From positions 5,518,001 to 5,582,000 of the forward strand of contig NZ_JBIFNP010000001.1 of the NCBI RefSeq assembly GCF_043945595.1: a stretch of DNA of 64,000 nt. Direction: 5' to 3'. The notes below the pieces were generated by a model. The model saw only the letters and a program-made list of their open reading frames with translations. It did not search any database and had not been told where the DNA came from. Positions 34,400 to 43,629 of this stretch are shown here, in pieces (within the stretch, counting starts at the first letter, position 1; every line of letters starts with the position of its first letter). The DNA comes from Paenibacillus_S sp043945595. Its GTDB lineage: Bacteria > Bacillota > Bacilli > Paenibacillales > NBRC-103111. The position numbers and the translations under genes are program-made.

Positions 34400-35449
34400 T
34401 TAAATAACCGTGATGTGACCCGGATGCTCCGAAACGGCCTCTCCGATAAGGGCTGCCTCCACTCCCGCTTCACGCAATTCGCCCAGCAGTTTCTCCGCCT
34501 GATCTCCGGCGACGGAAATGAGCAGACCGCCGGAAGTAACCGCATCGCAGAGGATCCATTGATCGATCTGATCCATCGTCTCAGGGAAGGTGACGGAGCC
34601 CTGCAGGTGTGCAAAATTATTTTTGGTTCCGCCCGGGACGAAGCCTTCCTCCGCCAGCTCCCGGACACGCGGCAGGATCGGCACCTCGCTGCTGAACAGG
34701 CGCAGTCCGACCTGGCTGCCCTTGGCCATCTCGGAGCCGTGCCCCAGCAGCCCGAAGCCTGTCACGTCCGTGCACGCGTGCACCTCATACGCCGACATCA
34801 ATTGCGCCGGCGTTTTGTTCAGCGCGGCCATGACCGCGGTCACCCGATCTACCTCGGCCTCGTTCAGCTTGTCCTTCTTGATCGAGGTGGTCAGGATGCC
34901 CACTCCGATCGGTTTGGTTAGAATAAGCTTGTCGCCCGGCTTCGAGCCGGCATTGGTCCGCACCTGATCCGGGTGAATGAGCCCCGTGACCGCCAGTCCG
35001 AACTTGGGCTCATTGTCGTCGATCGAATGGCCGCCGACTAGCGTAATGCCCGCTTCCTTCAGCTTGTCGCCCGCGCCCCGCAATATGTCCGCCAGCACCT
35101 GCTTGTCCAGCGTTTTGATCGGAAAGGCAACAATGTTCAAAGCCGTCAGCGGCGTCCCTCCCATCGCATAAATATCGCTGATTGCATTGGCGGCGGCAAT
35201 TTGCCCGAAAGCGTACGGGTCGTCCACAATCGGAGTAAAAAAATCGACGGTTTGCACGAGTGCCAGCTCGTCGTTCAGCTTGTATACTCCAGCATCGTCG
35301 CTGGTATCGATTCCGACCAGAAGATTCGGGTTCGGCACGGCTGCCGGAAGACTGCGGATTACCTGGCTGAGGTCCGCAGGCCCGATTTTGCAGCCGCAGC
35401 CTCCTTTGGTGGAGTAAGAGGTCAATTTAATTTTTTCGGCGGATGCCAT
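34400..35449 (-). CDS. selD: Selenide, water dikinase SelD
   Basis: Makes selenophosphate from selenide and ATP. The 349-residue length is standard. The active-site region STKGGCGCKIGP (near 15-26) has Cys at the position that is Sec in some species, so no recoding is needed. GIDTSDDAGVYKLNDE and LVQTVDFFTPIVDDPYAFGQIAAANAISDIYAMGG-type blocks are present (metal and ATP site Asp residues). ATG start at 35449. No selA, selB or SECIS-like gene is seen here, so the selenophosphate probably serves SelU only. A TATAAT-containing promoter region lies upstream, shared with the divergent permease. Confidence 0.93.
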   Translation of the reverse strand: MASAEKIKLTSYSTKGGCGCKIGPADLSQVIRSLPAAVPNPNLLVGIDTSDDAGVYKLNDELALVQTVDFFTPIVDDPYAFGQIAAANAISDIYAMGGTPLTALNIVAFPIKTLDKQVLADILRGAGDKLKEAGITLVGGHSIDDNEPKFGLAVTGLIHPDQVRTNAGSKPGDKLILTKPIGVGILTTSIKKDKLNEAEVDRVTAVMAALNKTPAQLMSAYEVHACTDVTGFGLLGHGSEMAKGSQVGLRLFSSEVPILPRVRELAEEGFVPGGTKNNFAHLQGSVTFPETMDQIDQWILCDAVTSGGLLISVAGDQAEKLLGELREAGVEAALIGEAVSEHPGHITVI

Positions 35450-35659
35450 TTGGAATCATTTCCTTTCTATTATATAAATTTCATTATTTCCTTTTGTAGA
35501 GAAACAATATCATTATAATACTGAAGCGATAAGAATGGAATTTTTAGCTTGTATTACGCGGACGGTTTACAGCTTTCTCTACGGCCGGCTCGTGTTATAA
35601 TGGAATCTGTCTCTAATCGTGCAAGCTTTGAAATCCATTATCGTCCTTTGGAGGAATGT

Positions 35660-36740
35660 ATGTCTCAATACAATGCCGCATCGAATCAAGAACCGGTTCA
35701 CAGCAAAGCAAGGCTGGTGCTTTATGCCGCTATTTTTCTGATCGTCGCCATTGCCGGCTTAACCTATGTCAAATGGGTTCCTTACTACCATAAGGCATTC
35801 GACGCAGCCGCCAAGCATTCCATAGGCGCTTCCATCGTTTCCGGCACGAATCCCTTTGCGCCCGGCCCTTCATGGAACAGCGCCTGGGAATATGCCAAAG
35901 CTTACTATACGTCCGTCTGGAAAGCCGCCGTCCTCGGGATCGTGCTCGGCTCGCTGGTGCAGGTGCTGATTCCCTCCGCCTGGCTGCTGCGCGTTCTGGG
36001 CAATAGCAATTTTAAAAGCACCGCTCTGGCGGGAGTCGCTTCCCTCCCCGGCATGATGTGTACCTGCTGCGCGGCTCCGCTGGCGGTAGGCTTACGCAAA
36101 AGGAACGTATCGGTCGGCGCCAGCCTCGCCTTCTGGCTGGGCAATCCGACGCTGAACCCGGCGACGCTCATTTTCATGACCTTCGTGCTGTCATGGAAAT
36201 TTACGCTGCTTCGCCTCGTATTCGGATTGATCTTGACCTTCGGGGTCAGCTATTTCGCGAACCGCTTCGCCGATCGGACGATGCCGCCGGCACAAATCGG
36301 ACCGGCTCGTCGAGGAGCAAAGCAAATTACCCTCCGGTTCCCTGCTGAGCCGCTGGCTGCAAAGCGCCTGGAGCATGATCCTTCACATCGTTCCGGCTTA
36401 TGTGATTGCCGTGCTGCTGCTGGGCGCCGCCAGAGCCTGGCTGTTCCCGGCGATCGGCGAAGCCGGTGCGGGCGGCCTGCTGGCCATTCTCGGCTTTGCC
36501 GTCGCAGGAACCTTGTTCGTCATTCCGACGGCCGGGGAAATTCCGATCGTTCAAACGATGATGTCCTTCGGACTCGGTACCGGCCCCGCTTCCGCGCTGC
36601 TGCTGACGCTTCCCGCAGTCAGCCTCCCGTCGCTGCTGATGATCTCGAAGTCGTTCCCCAGACGGGTGCTGTTCTTCGTCGGCTTCGCGGTCATCCTGCT
36701 CGGGATCGCTTGCGGCCTTGCCGGTATGCTGCTGCTGTAA
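35660..36740 (+). CDS. ArsP/YraQ-family permease (DUF318), frameshifted
   Basis: Polytopic permease of about 360 residues with eight membrane segments. The paired-Cys motif PGMMCTCCAAPLAVG (about residues 130-145) and the second-half motif GTLFVIPTAGEIPIVQTMM are typical of this family, some of whose members export organoarsenicals or thiol-binding metals. The first frame degenerates after PPAQI. A second reads RLVEEQSKLPSGSLLSRWLQ and continues to the TAA at 36738-36740; the shift is near 36298. ATG 35660 follows TTGGAGG; a TATAAT is at 35596. Divergent from selD-selU, so a selenium-related substrate is an open but unsupported idea. Confidence 0.75.
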
Positions 36741-36759
36741 AAAGCACCGCACGGCAGCC

Positions 36760-36931
36760 GAGGCCGTTGAAAAAGTCATTGCTGCGAGTACGGAATATTC
36801 TTCCGATCGCTGTTGTCCCTGTATTTCTCTGATTATATTCCGCTTATAGCGGTTGAAATCCAGGGACAAAGGCGAACGCTTACGCTTCTACAGAACATTT
36901 CCGTACCCCCCGTAAGTTTTTCAGTGACCTC
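36760..36931 (+). mobile_element. 172-bp MITE-like element, copy 1
   Basis: Ends GAGGCCGTTGAAAAA and TTTTTCAGTGACCTC are inverted repeats with two to three mismatches. CGGCAGCC occurs immediately outside both ends (36752-36759 and 36932-36939), a perfect 8-bp target duplication. The interior has TGTCCCTG/CAGGGACA arms and no coding capacity. It is nearly identical over its whole length to 53447-53618. It lies between the permease gene and that gene's terminator. Confidence 0.85.
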
Positions 36932-36968
36932 CGGCAGCCTCGCCATAGCATCGCCCGAATGTAAGCCT

Positions 36969-37010
36969 GACCTGCTTCTCCTGTTTTAGAGGAGGCGCAG
37001 GTCTTTTTTT
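36969..37010 (+). terminator. Terminator downstream of the permease and the inserted element
   Basis: Stem GACCTGC-TTCTCC pairs with GGAGG-CGCAGGTC, followed by seven Ts. Confidence 0.85.
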
Positions 37011-37095
37011 GCCTGTCCGCTGTGCTTAAGCCTGAAATACGGCCGCCGCCCCGAATGAGTATGGTAGCATGCAGCAAATCAAAGGGGAGTGAACG

Positions 37096-37179
37096 ATGGT
37101 GGATAACGAAATCGAATTGGCCGTCGAAAAAATCGAGCAGTTGAATTACCGCAACCAGAAGGCCAGTACCAGGATATGA
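37096..37179 (+). CDS. Possible 27-residue ORF
   Basis: ATG with a good AAAGGGGAG site, coding an acidic helix-prone peptide starting MVDNEIELAVEKIEQLNYRN. It may be the truncated start of a gene or a real short peptide. No terminator or partner supports it directly. Confidence 0.3.
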   Translation: MVDNEIELAVEKIEQLNYRNQKASTRI

Positions 37180-37320
37180 AAACAAGGTAGCAGATCCTTT
37201 GATTACTGCACAGCATAGGGCAGGCAGAGGCCCGGGAAACTTTTTTCATTATCGGATGCGGCTATGAGCCTTCCCGCTCATTTTGCTGTTCTTGCTAGTC
37301 CAAAGTCCCTATTTTTACCA

Positions 37321-37358
37321 AAGTTTATCATTCCTTACACCTCGTTCATGATAAACTT
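37321..37358. promoter_or_regulatory. Inverted repeat upstream of the secreted FIMAH protein gene
   Basis: AAGTTTATCAT and ATGATAAACTT are perfect 11-base arms around a 16-base loop, 42 bases before the start codon. It may be an operator or a leader hairpin. The rest of 36940-37399 holds the terminator and small ORF listed here and nothing else I can support. Confidence 0.5.
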
Positions 37359-37399
37359 GGGGTGTCATTTTATACTTTCTCAATAGATGGAGGAATCAG

Positions 37400-40357
37400 A
37401 TGAGGAAACCACTGAATTGGAAAGCAGCACTGATCCGGACGGCACTTGCTCTTGCTCTCGCCTTTCCTGTACAAGCCTCCCTTACCGGCGGACCTCCGGC
37501 AGCCTTGGCCGAAGGCCCAAGCGATCCCGCCCCTTTCATCAATCCCAGGATAGTCAACGAGCATGCCGGTAAAAAGATTTTGTTCGACAACACGCACGGG
37601 CAGACGGCCGGCGCGGCGGACTGGGTGATCGACGGCGGTTTTTCCGACTTCGGCAATGCCTTGGCCGACGACGGCTACTATGTGAAAGAGCTGCGCAAAG
37701 CGGCGCCCATCACGCTGGACGACTTGCAGGGCTATGATGTGTTCGTCATCGGAGAAGCGAACATTCCTTACAAGACGTCCGAGCAGACAGCCATGCAGCA
37801 GTATGTTCAGAACGGCGGCAGCATTTTTTTCATCGCCGACCATTATAATGCCGACCGCAACAAAAACCGCTGGGACGCTTCCGAGGTGATGAACGGCTAC
37901 CGCAGAGGCGCGTGGGAAGATCCAGCCAAAGGCATGAGCGCTGAGGAACGCAATTCCGCCGCCATGCAGGGGGTTGCCAGCTCCGACTGGCTGAATGAGA
38001 ACTTCGGAGTCCGATTCCGCTATAACGCGCTCGGGGATATCATCACGGACCGGGTCGTTGCGCCTGAACAAGCGCTGGGCATTACTAGCGGCGTATCCAC
38101 GGTAGCTATGCATGCCGGGGCGACCCTGGAAATTCTGGATCCGACGCGCGCCAAGGGCATCGTCTATCTGCCTCAGACGAATGAAGCCTGGGCTAATGCG
38201 GTCGATCAAGGCGTCTATAACGGCGGAGGTACAGCCGAAGGACCTTATGTGGCCATTTCCAAATCCGGGCTCGGTAAAGCTGCATTTATCGGCGATTCCT
38301 CCCCTGTGGAAGATGCCACTCCTAAATATGTGCGGGAAGAAAACGGCCAGAAGAAGACGACTTATGACGGCTTCAAGGAACAGAATGACGGAAGGCTGCT
38401 CGTGAATCTCATCAACTGGCTGAGCACCGAAGAAAGCTACACCAAGCTGAGCGACGTCAGCGGTCTGCAGCTTGACCAGCCGACAGCGCTGCTGCCGTTC
38501 GAAGCGCCTGAAGCTTCCACCGAGCCGCAAGCCGAGCCTTGGGCCGCTCCGGAAGCAGGCTACAAATGGTGGGATGCCTCCACCTTCAAAGCCGGCTCCT
38601 ACGGCGGGCCTGCCGCAGCGGCCTCCGCAGCGTACAGCTTCGTCCATCAGCCGCAGCTGCCGAACGCGCAAAATTTTCAGATTCGCGTCGCAGCGGATCA
38701 TCTGCCGCCTTACAGCACGGTGTCCGGCTTCAGCGCAGGCATCTATCTGGCCGGCGGCACCCAGGTAGCGCAGGTGCAGAATGCCGACGGAACCTGGCCC
38801 ACAGCTTATGGCTACAGCTCCGCGTTCAGCTTGACGGCTGACGGTCTGGGCCATGCGTACAAGGATCTTGATATACGGATCAAGCCGGGTACGAGCGGTG
38901 CAGCCAGCCTGCGTCTAAGACAGAACGGCAGCAACCTTATAACCGAAGCCGTGACTCTCGCCAATGTGCCTGCGGAGCCGCTGCCTGAGGACAAGCCGCC
39001 GGTACCGGATAAAATCTCCGTCGCCGAAGCGCGGACGAAAGCCGACAACACCTTGGTAACAGTCGAAGGCGTCGTGACCACCGAGCCGGGCGCGTTCGGC
39101 GGACAAGCCTTCTACTTGCAGGATGCGACTGGCGGCATCTATGTGTTCCAAAGCGAAAGCGGCTTCCATCAAGGAGACACGGTTTCCGTGTCGGCTCCGC
39201 TCGCTCATTACAATACCGAGCTGGAGCTCGCTTCCCCGGTTGCCATCGCCAAAACAGGCACCTTGGAGCTGCCTGCGGTGAAATCTGCCGCTGCCGTCAG
39301 TGAAGAGAATCAGGGCCAGTTGCTCGAATTGGCGAATGTGACCATCCGCAATGTAATCAGCGCGACGCCTGCAGGCTCCTTCGAATTTGACGCGGTTGCG
39401 GGCACCGCCGTCAACCATGTCCGGGTCGACGGCCGAACGGGACTAACCCTCGACACCTTCCCCTATCAGGAAGGTCAAGTCGTTACGGTGCGGGGAGCCG
39501 GGGCGATCTTCAAAGGCGTGTATCAGCTGAAGCCTCGCGGATTAGCCGACTTCTCCGGCGATACGACAGCCCCGGTGACCGCTGCGTCCTTATCCGGCGC
39601 ACCTAACGATGCCGGATGGTACCGCGAGGATGTGACCGTCACCTTATCGGCCGAAGATACAGGAACAGGGGTCGCTTCCACCTGGGTCCAAACGAACGGC
39701 GGAGCCTGGACCGCGTATACCGCGCCCCTTACTCTCGGTTCGGAAGGAACAACCGGCCTGCAATTTTATTCCATCGATGCCTCCGGCAATGAGGAACCGG
39801 CGCAATCGTTAACGGTGCGTCTGGACAAAACAGCGCCGGCGGTCACCTTGACCGAATCCGGCCAAGCCGTGCACAGCGTAACTGACGATGCAGCGTTGCA
39901 GTTTGAGCTGCAGGCATCCGACGCGTTATCCGGCATCGTCTCGCAAAAGCTTCTGCTGGACGGTAAGGAGATTGCTTCCGGTCAAACCATACAAGCCAAG
40001 GATATCGGACTGGGCACCCATACGGTGCAGGCTCACGCCGAGGATGCGGCAGGCAATGCCGCAGACCGAAGCGTCAGCTTTGAAGTCGCGTTCAGCACCA
40101 GCTTCACCGCAGTTCACAGCTTGATTGCGCAGCTCGACAGCAGCGGCCAGTTTAAAAACAACGGCGAGGCCCATTCGCTGGACGCCAAGCTGTCTACGGC
40201 GGAGAAGCAGCATGAGAAAGGCCATACCGATCAGGCGGTCAAGCATTTGAACGACCTGCAGGATGCCATCAATAAGGATGAGGCCAAAGGGAAAATGACG
40301 GCAGCCGCCAGACAGCAGCTATTGCAGCACGTCAATTATTTGCTTGACGCGCTGTAA
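37400..40357 (+). CDS. Large secreted multidomain protein with OB-fold and FIMAH-type domains
   Basis: Secreted protein of 985 residues. A Sec signal peptide (basic start, ALALALAFPVQA, cleavage near 38) is followed by a GATase-like alpha/beta domain (KKILFDNTHGQTAG, GYDVFVIGEANIPY, GGSIFFIADHYN; about 55-345), a linker and beta-rich region (about 380-530), an OB-fold nucleic-acid-binding-like domain (SVAEARTKADNTLVTVEGVV; about 545-715, as in secreted YhcR-type nucleases), Ig-like or OmpL47-type repeats (about 725-905) and a C-terminal FIMAH-like helical domain (about 915-985). The N-terminal domain could be an esterase or a sugar- or nucleotide-binding unit; no catalytic triad is certain. 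GGAGGAATCAG precedes the ATG at 37400. Ends in a strong terminator. Confidence 0.7.
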   Translation: MRKPLNWKAALIRTALALALAFPVQASLTGGPPAALAEGPSDPAPFINPRIVNEHAGKKILFDNTHGQTAGAADWVIDGGFSDFGNALADDGYYVKELRKAAPITLDDLQGYDVFVIGEANIPYKTSEQTAMQQYVQNGGSIFFIADHYNADRNKNRWDASEVMNGYRRGAWEDPAKGMSAEERNSAAMQGVASSDWLNENFGVRFRYNALGDIITDRVVAPEQALGITSGVSTVAMHAGATLEILDPTRAKGIVYLPQTNEAWANAVDQGVYNGGGTAEGPYVAISKSGLGKAAFIGDSSPVEDATPKYVREENGQKKTTYDGFKEQNDGRLLVNLINWLSTEESYTKLSDVSGLQLDQPTALLPFEAPEASTEPQAEPWAAPEAGYKWWDASTFKAGSYGGPAAAASAAYSFVHQPQLPNAQNFQIRVAADHLPPYSTVSGFSAGIYLAGGTQVAQVQNADGTWPTAYGYSSAFSLTADGLGHAYKDLDIRIKPGTSGAASLRLRQNGSNLITEAVTLANVPAEPLPEDKPPVPDKISVAEARTKADNTLVTVEGVVTTEPGAFGGQAFYLQDATGGIYVFQSESGFHQGDTVSVSAPLAHYNTELELASPVAIAKTGTLELPAVKSAAAVSEENQGQLLELANVTIRNVISATPAGSFEFDAVAGTAVNHVRVDGRTGLTLDTFPYQEGQVVTVRGAGAIFKGVYQLKPRGLADFSGDTTAPVTAASLSGAPNDAGWYREDVTVTLSAEDTGTGVASTWVQTNGGAWTAYTAPLTLGSEGTTGLQFYSIDASGNEEPAQSLTVRLDKTAPAVTLTESGQAVHSVTDDAALQFELQASDALSGIVSQKLLLDGKEIASGQTIQAKDIGLGTHTVQAHAEDAAGNAADRSVSFEVAFSTSFTAVHSLIAQLDSSGQFKNNGEAHSLDAKLSTAEKQHEKGHTDQAVKHLNDLQDAINKDEAKGKMTAAARQQLLQHVNYLLDAL

Positions 40358-40426
40358 AAGTAAATTGTCCCAATAAGAGACACAAGCGGCAGCCATGATC
40401 CGGGAAACCGAGCAGGATAGGATAGG

Positions 40427-40490
40427 ATCCCCTCCAAGCAGACAAGTGCAAAAGAAAGCGCACGACGGTCTGCTTGGAGGGGATTTTTTT
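40427..40490 (+). terminator. Strong terminator after the secreted protein gene
   Basis: A 17-base perfect stem ATCCCCTCCAAGCAGAC with its complement, an inner loop of 24 bases, then seven Ts. Confidence 0.92.
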
Positions 40491-40615
40491 GATGGCGAAT
40501 TGCACAGGAACCGTTGATCGCATGAAGCGGGATGCTGCAGCTCCTTTGCCAGGGAACAAGACAATGCAGCTTGATCCAAATGGCTGATTTCTCTGACGGT
40601 CTAAAATATTTACTA

Positions 40616-40646
40616 TTGACTTAAACCATGGTTTAAGTCGTATGCT
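40616..40646 (+). promoter_or_regulatory. MerR-type promoter with palindrome in a 19-base spacer
   Basis: -35 TTGACT (40616-40621), a 19-base spacer, -10 TATGCT (40641-40646). The perfect palindrome CTTAAACCATGGTTTAAG (40620-40637) fills the spacer, the classic layout for MerR-family twist activation. It drives the merR-SDR pair, so the regulator is probably autoregulated. Confidence 0.85.
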
Positions 40647-40686
40647 ATTCCTGTCGGCATTGAAAGATCAATTTGGAGGCCTCCAG

Positions 40687-41073
40687 ATGAAGTATTGTTC
40701 CATAAGCGAAGCGTCAGCCAAGTTCCATATTCCGGAATCCACATTACGTTATTACGAAAAAAAAGGACTTCTGCCGCTAATCGAGCGTGACGAAGCCGGG
40801 AGGCGGTTATTTTCGGAAAACCAAATGGCGCTCCTGGAAACCGTCATTTGTTTAAAAAACACGCACATGCCCATAAGCGAGATCAAGCAGTATATTGACT
40901 GGATCGTAGAGGGGGAAAGCACAACCCGGCTCCGCCTTGACATGATGCAGAATCACAAGCAAGCTGTGCTGGCCGAAATTTCCCTGATGACCGAATCCTT
41001 AAAAGGAATCGATTTCAAAATTACACGCTATACAACCGCGCTCGGGAAAGAAATAAAGAAGGATAAGCCATAA
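40687..41073 (+). CDS. MerR-family transcriptional regulator (first pair)
   Basis: Regulator of 128 residues. The N-terminal winged helix-turn-helix has SISEASAKFHIPESTLRYYEKKGLLP, then a coiled-coil dimerisation helix with LKNTHMPISEIKQYIDW. There is no Cys-rich metal site and no large effector domain, so it probably responds to a small organic signal, electrophile or salt. ATG 40687 follows TTGGAGG. It precedes an SDR gene by 53 bases and shares a MerR-type promoter with it. A second MerR/SDR pair at 51606-53011 has the same plan. Confidence 0.88.
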   Translation: MKYCSISEASAKFHIPESTLRYYEKKGLLPLIERDEAGRRLFSENQMALLETVICLKNTHMPISEIKQYIDWIVEGESTTRLRLDMMQNHKQAVLAEISLMTESLKGIDFKITRYTTALGKEIKKDKP

Positions 41074-41126
41074 TAAATCTGTTCTTACTGAGAATCAACA
41101 AAACCATGGACAAGAGGAGAATGATC

Positions 41127-41888
41127 ATGAAGCTTGCAGGAAATACAATCCTTATTACAGGCGGAAACGCCGGGATAGGTCTGGCTTTTGCGGAGCGCTT
41201 TATTCAAGCTGGAAATAAAGTTATCGTTTGCGGACGACGGGAGGAGGCGCTTCAAAATGCGAAACAAAAGTTCCCGAGCCTGATTACTCGTGTAAGCAAT
41301 TTGGACAGCGAATCCGAGCGGACAGCCTTGTTCGACTGGGTAACGGCCAACTATCCCGAGGTGAATGTATTAGTGAACAATGCCGGGATTCAACAGCGGT
41401 TTAATGTGTTAAAAGCCGATGCGAAAAACAATTGGAGTTATTTCAATCAAGAAATCACAACCAACATAGAAGCGCCTTTCCATCTTGCTATGCTGTTCGC
41501 TCCTTTTTTTGCGGCAAAAGAAGCGGCGGCTATCATCAACGTGACCTCGGGGCTAGCCTTTACACCTTTCGCGATTGCTCCGATTTATTCCGCAACCAAA
41601 GCGGCGCTTCATTCCTTTACCGTGAGTTTAAGACACCAGCTTTCCGCTACCTCTGTTGAAGTCATTGAAGTTGCGCCGCCGGCGGTCAATACCGATTTGG
41701 GCGGAGCGGGACTGCATACGCAGGGAGAGCCGTTGGACGCGTTCGCGGACGGTATTTTCAAAGGACTGGAAGAGGGAAAACAGGAAATCGGATACGGCTC
41801 TTCTGTGAATCGCCTGCGCATGTCACGCGATGAAGTCGATGCGCATGCTGAAAATATGTACAATGCTATGAAAAACGCAATTGAATAA
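41127..41888 (+). CDS. Short-chain dehydrogenase/reductase (first pair)
   Basis: NAD(P)-dependent oxidoreductase of 253 residues, similar to DltE-type SDRs. The nucleotide motif TGGNAGIGLAF is near residues 12-22, NNAGIQ near 88 and the catalytic YSATK near 152, with a Ser in INVTSGLAF. ATG 41127 is chosen for spacing to AGAGGAG. It is co-transcribed with the upstream MerR gene, which probably induces it in response to its substrate or a related stress. Substrate unknown. A terminator follows. Confidence 0.87.
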   Translation: MKLAGNTILITGGNAGIGLAFAERFIQAGNKVIVCGRREEALQNAKQKFPSLITRVSNLDSESERTALFDWVTANYPEVNVLVNNAGIQQRFNVLKADAKNNWSYFNQEITTNIEAPFHLAMLFAPFFAAKEAAAIINVTSGLAFTPFAIAPIYSATKAALHSFTVSLRHQLSATSVEVIEVAPPAVNTDLGGAGLHTQGEPLDAFADGIFKGLEEGKQEIGYGSSVNRLRMSRDEVDAHAENMYNAMKNAIE

Positions 41889-41939
41889 TCGATAAAGTAA
41901 CAGGAATGTTGTTTTGGAGCCGGTTTGATATTAAAAAGA

Positions 41940-41966
41940 AAACTCGCCGCAATGGCGAGTTTTTTG
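41940..41966 (+). terminator. Terminator after the first SDR gene
   Basis: Stem AACTCGCC/GGCGAGTT with a five-base loop, followed by five more Ts. Confidence 0.9.
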
Positions 41967-42057
41967 TGCTCCTTTGGACATCGGTAGTCACGGCAAGTTC
42001 TTGCGCTGCAGCCGAAAATGCGCAGCGCTCCGGCTTGGCCGCGTTCTGAAGCCCTCC

Positions 42058-43592
42058 TCACAGAGGCAGCTTCAGCGTGTCTCCGGCCGCAAGCGAGTGG
42101 AGGTTCACAGCCCCCTCGCTTCTCAGCTTTTCCACCAGCGCATCCGTCCGGCGCTTCCCCGCATGCACGAGCAGCGTATGTCCGCTTTGCACAAGGCCCA
42201 GCATCCGCCTGACGTCAGGCAGGCCCTGATGCACCTTGTACCGGACGAAGTGCACGCGGCGCTTCCCTTGCTTCGGGACAGACTCTGTTCCCTGCTCCAG
42301 CTGGAGAGAGGTGTCCCGTTTCCGGGCTTGGGGCTCCGCCTGGCTGCGGGGCTGCTCCCGGTTCGGTTCCTGGCACCGCTCCGGGTGCGGCTCTTGATTC
42401 GGCACTTGGCTCAGCTCCAGGCTTTCCTCCCGGTTCGGCTGCCGCTCCTCTTTTCCAGCTCCTGCTCCGCCTGCAAAAGCCGCTCCCCGAAGCTTCCCCG
42501 GGCCAAATGCCCGGTCAAAATAACGGCGTAACGGCCCTGCTCCCGCAGCAGTTCGTAATAACGGCGGCACTTTGCCGACTGCATCATACCGTCGTTCGTG
42601 AAAATGATACCGGCCGGCGCCGACGCTATCGCAGCCTGACGTTCCGTCTCGCCGGCTGCAGCCTGGATATGCGGGCTGGCCATGAACCGTTCGAGCCTTG
42701 CCGCGGCGCCCTCTTTCAGCCACTCCTGCTGCGCGAGCAGCTCCCCGAGCGCGGTCATCAGCTCCCGCTCCACAAGCAGCGGCGTTCCGGGGAACGTTTC
42801 CTGCGCCCATACCATCAGCTCCTGCCCTCTCCCGTAGGTCGGCACCGGCAGCAGCACCCAGGCATTCTCCAGCAGCGTCTCCCGGATTTGCCGTTCCAGC
42901 CGGTCCAGCAGCGCCTCCTGCTCTTCCTCGTCCGTTCCGTAAGCGGCCTCGACAATGGATAAGCACGGCTTGGTCCCGGATCGCGCCGATGGCTTGGACG
43001 GCCGCAGCACCGGCAGCAGCGGCACCATCGCGGCGGGAGCATCGGCTTCCAGCAAGCCGGATTCCGCGGTATAGTCGCCGGAATAGAAGACCCGCTCGCC
43101 CTCCACGTCGAACAGGAACCAGACCGAGCCGGCCAGATGGCCGCTGCGGCCCCAAGCAACGCTCAGGCCGGGAGACAGCTCCAGCCATTCCCCCGGCCGC
43201 ACCGCGTCATCGATGTAGGCGAAGGAAATCGCATCGATATCTTTATCTTCATAAGGAAGCTCCGCCTGCTGACCGGCGGCATACTGCTTCCATGCCGCGA
43301 AGTAAGCCGGCAGCTGCCGCTTCGTCGCGCGTGTCGTCCATACTTTGCCGGCATACCCCATCCGGTATAATAAAGGCAGTGCCATTGAATGATCTTCATG
43401 GGCATGCGACAGAAAAACCGCATCCAGCTGCCGCACAATGCTTTCCTCACACAGGGGATAGATTCCCCCCTGTTCTTTTTTTCCCCCGCAGTCCAGTAAA
43501 ATACGGGTTTGGCGATGTTCAATCAGATAGCAAGAGCGGCCATGCTCGCCGGCGCCGCCCCACACAGTTGCTTGCATACGTTCACACTCCAC
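42058..43592 (-). CDS. MBL-fold (beta-CASP-like) metallohydrolase, frameshifted
   Basis: Metallo-beta-lactamase-fold protein of about 510 residues. The zinc motif FLSHAHEDHSM is near residue 58; GRSGHLAGSVWFLF (second His) and YSGDYTAES (Asp) follow. The later part FTNDGMMQSAKCRRYYELL and LTGHLARG suggests a beta-CASP insert as in RNA-processing enzymes. The main frame ends after RSGSRTGRKAWS, but a second frame provides a Gln/Glu/Pro-rich linker and a folded end (KRRVHFVRYKVHQGLPDVRR, TLLVHAGKRRTDALVEKL) typical of the family. One extra A in the A4 run at 42451-42454 fuses them. Its substrate could be RNA or a small molecule. Confidence 0.78.
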
Positions 43593-43629
43593 CTGTCATA
43601 ACTTAGCATATGCTTCAGGCAGGCCGCAT

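Noticed and set aside
37370..38854. 494-codon open frame antisense to the secreted protein
   Set aside because: Covers a signal peptide and conserved fold in the other strand; no start site or family likeness.
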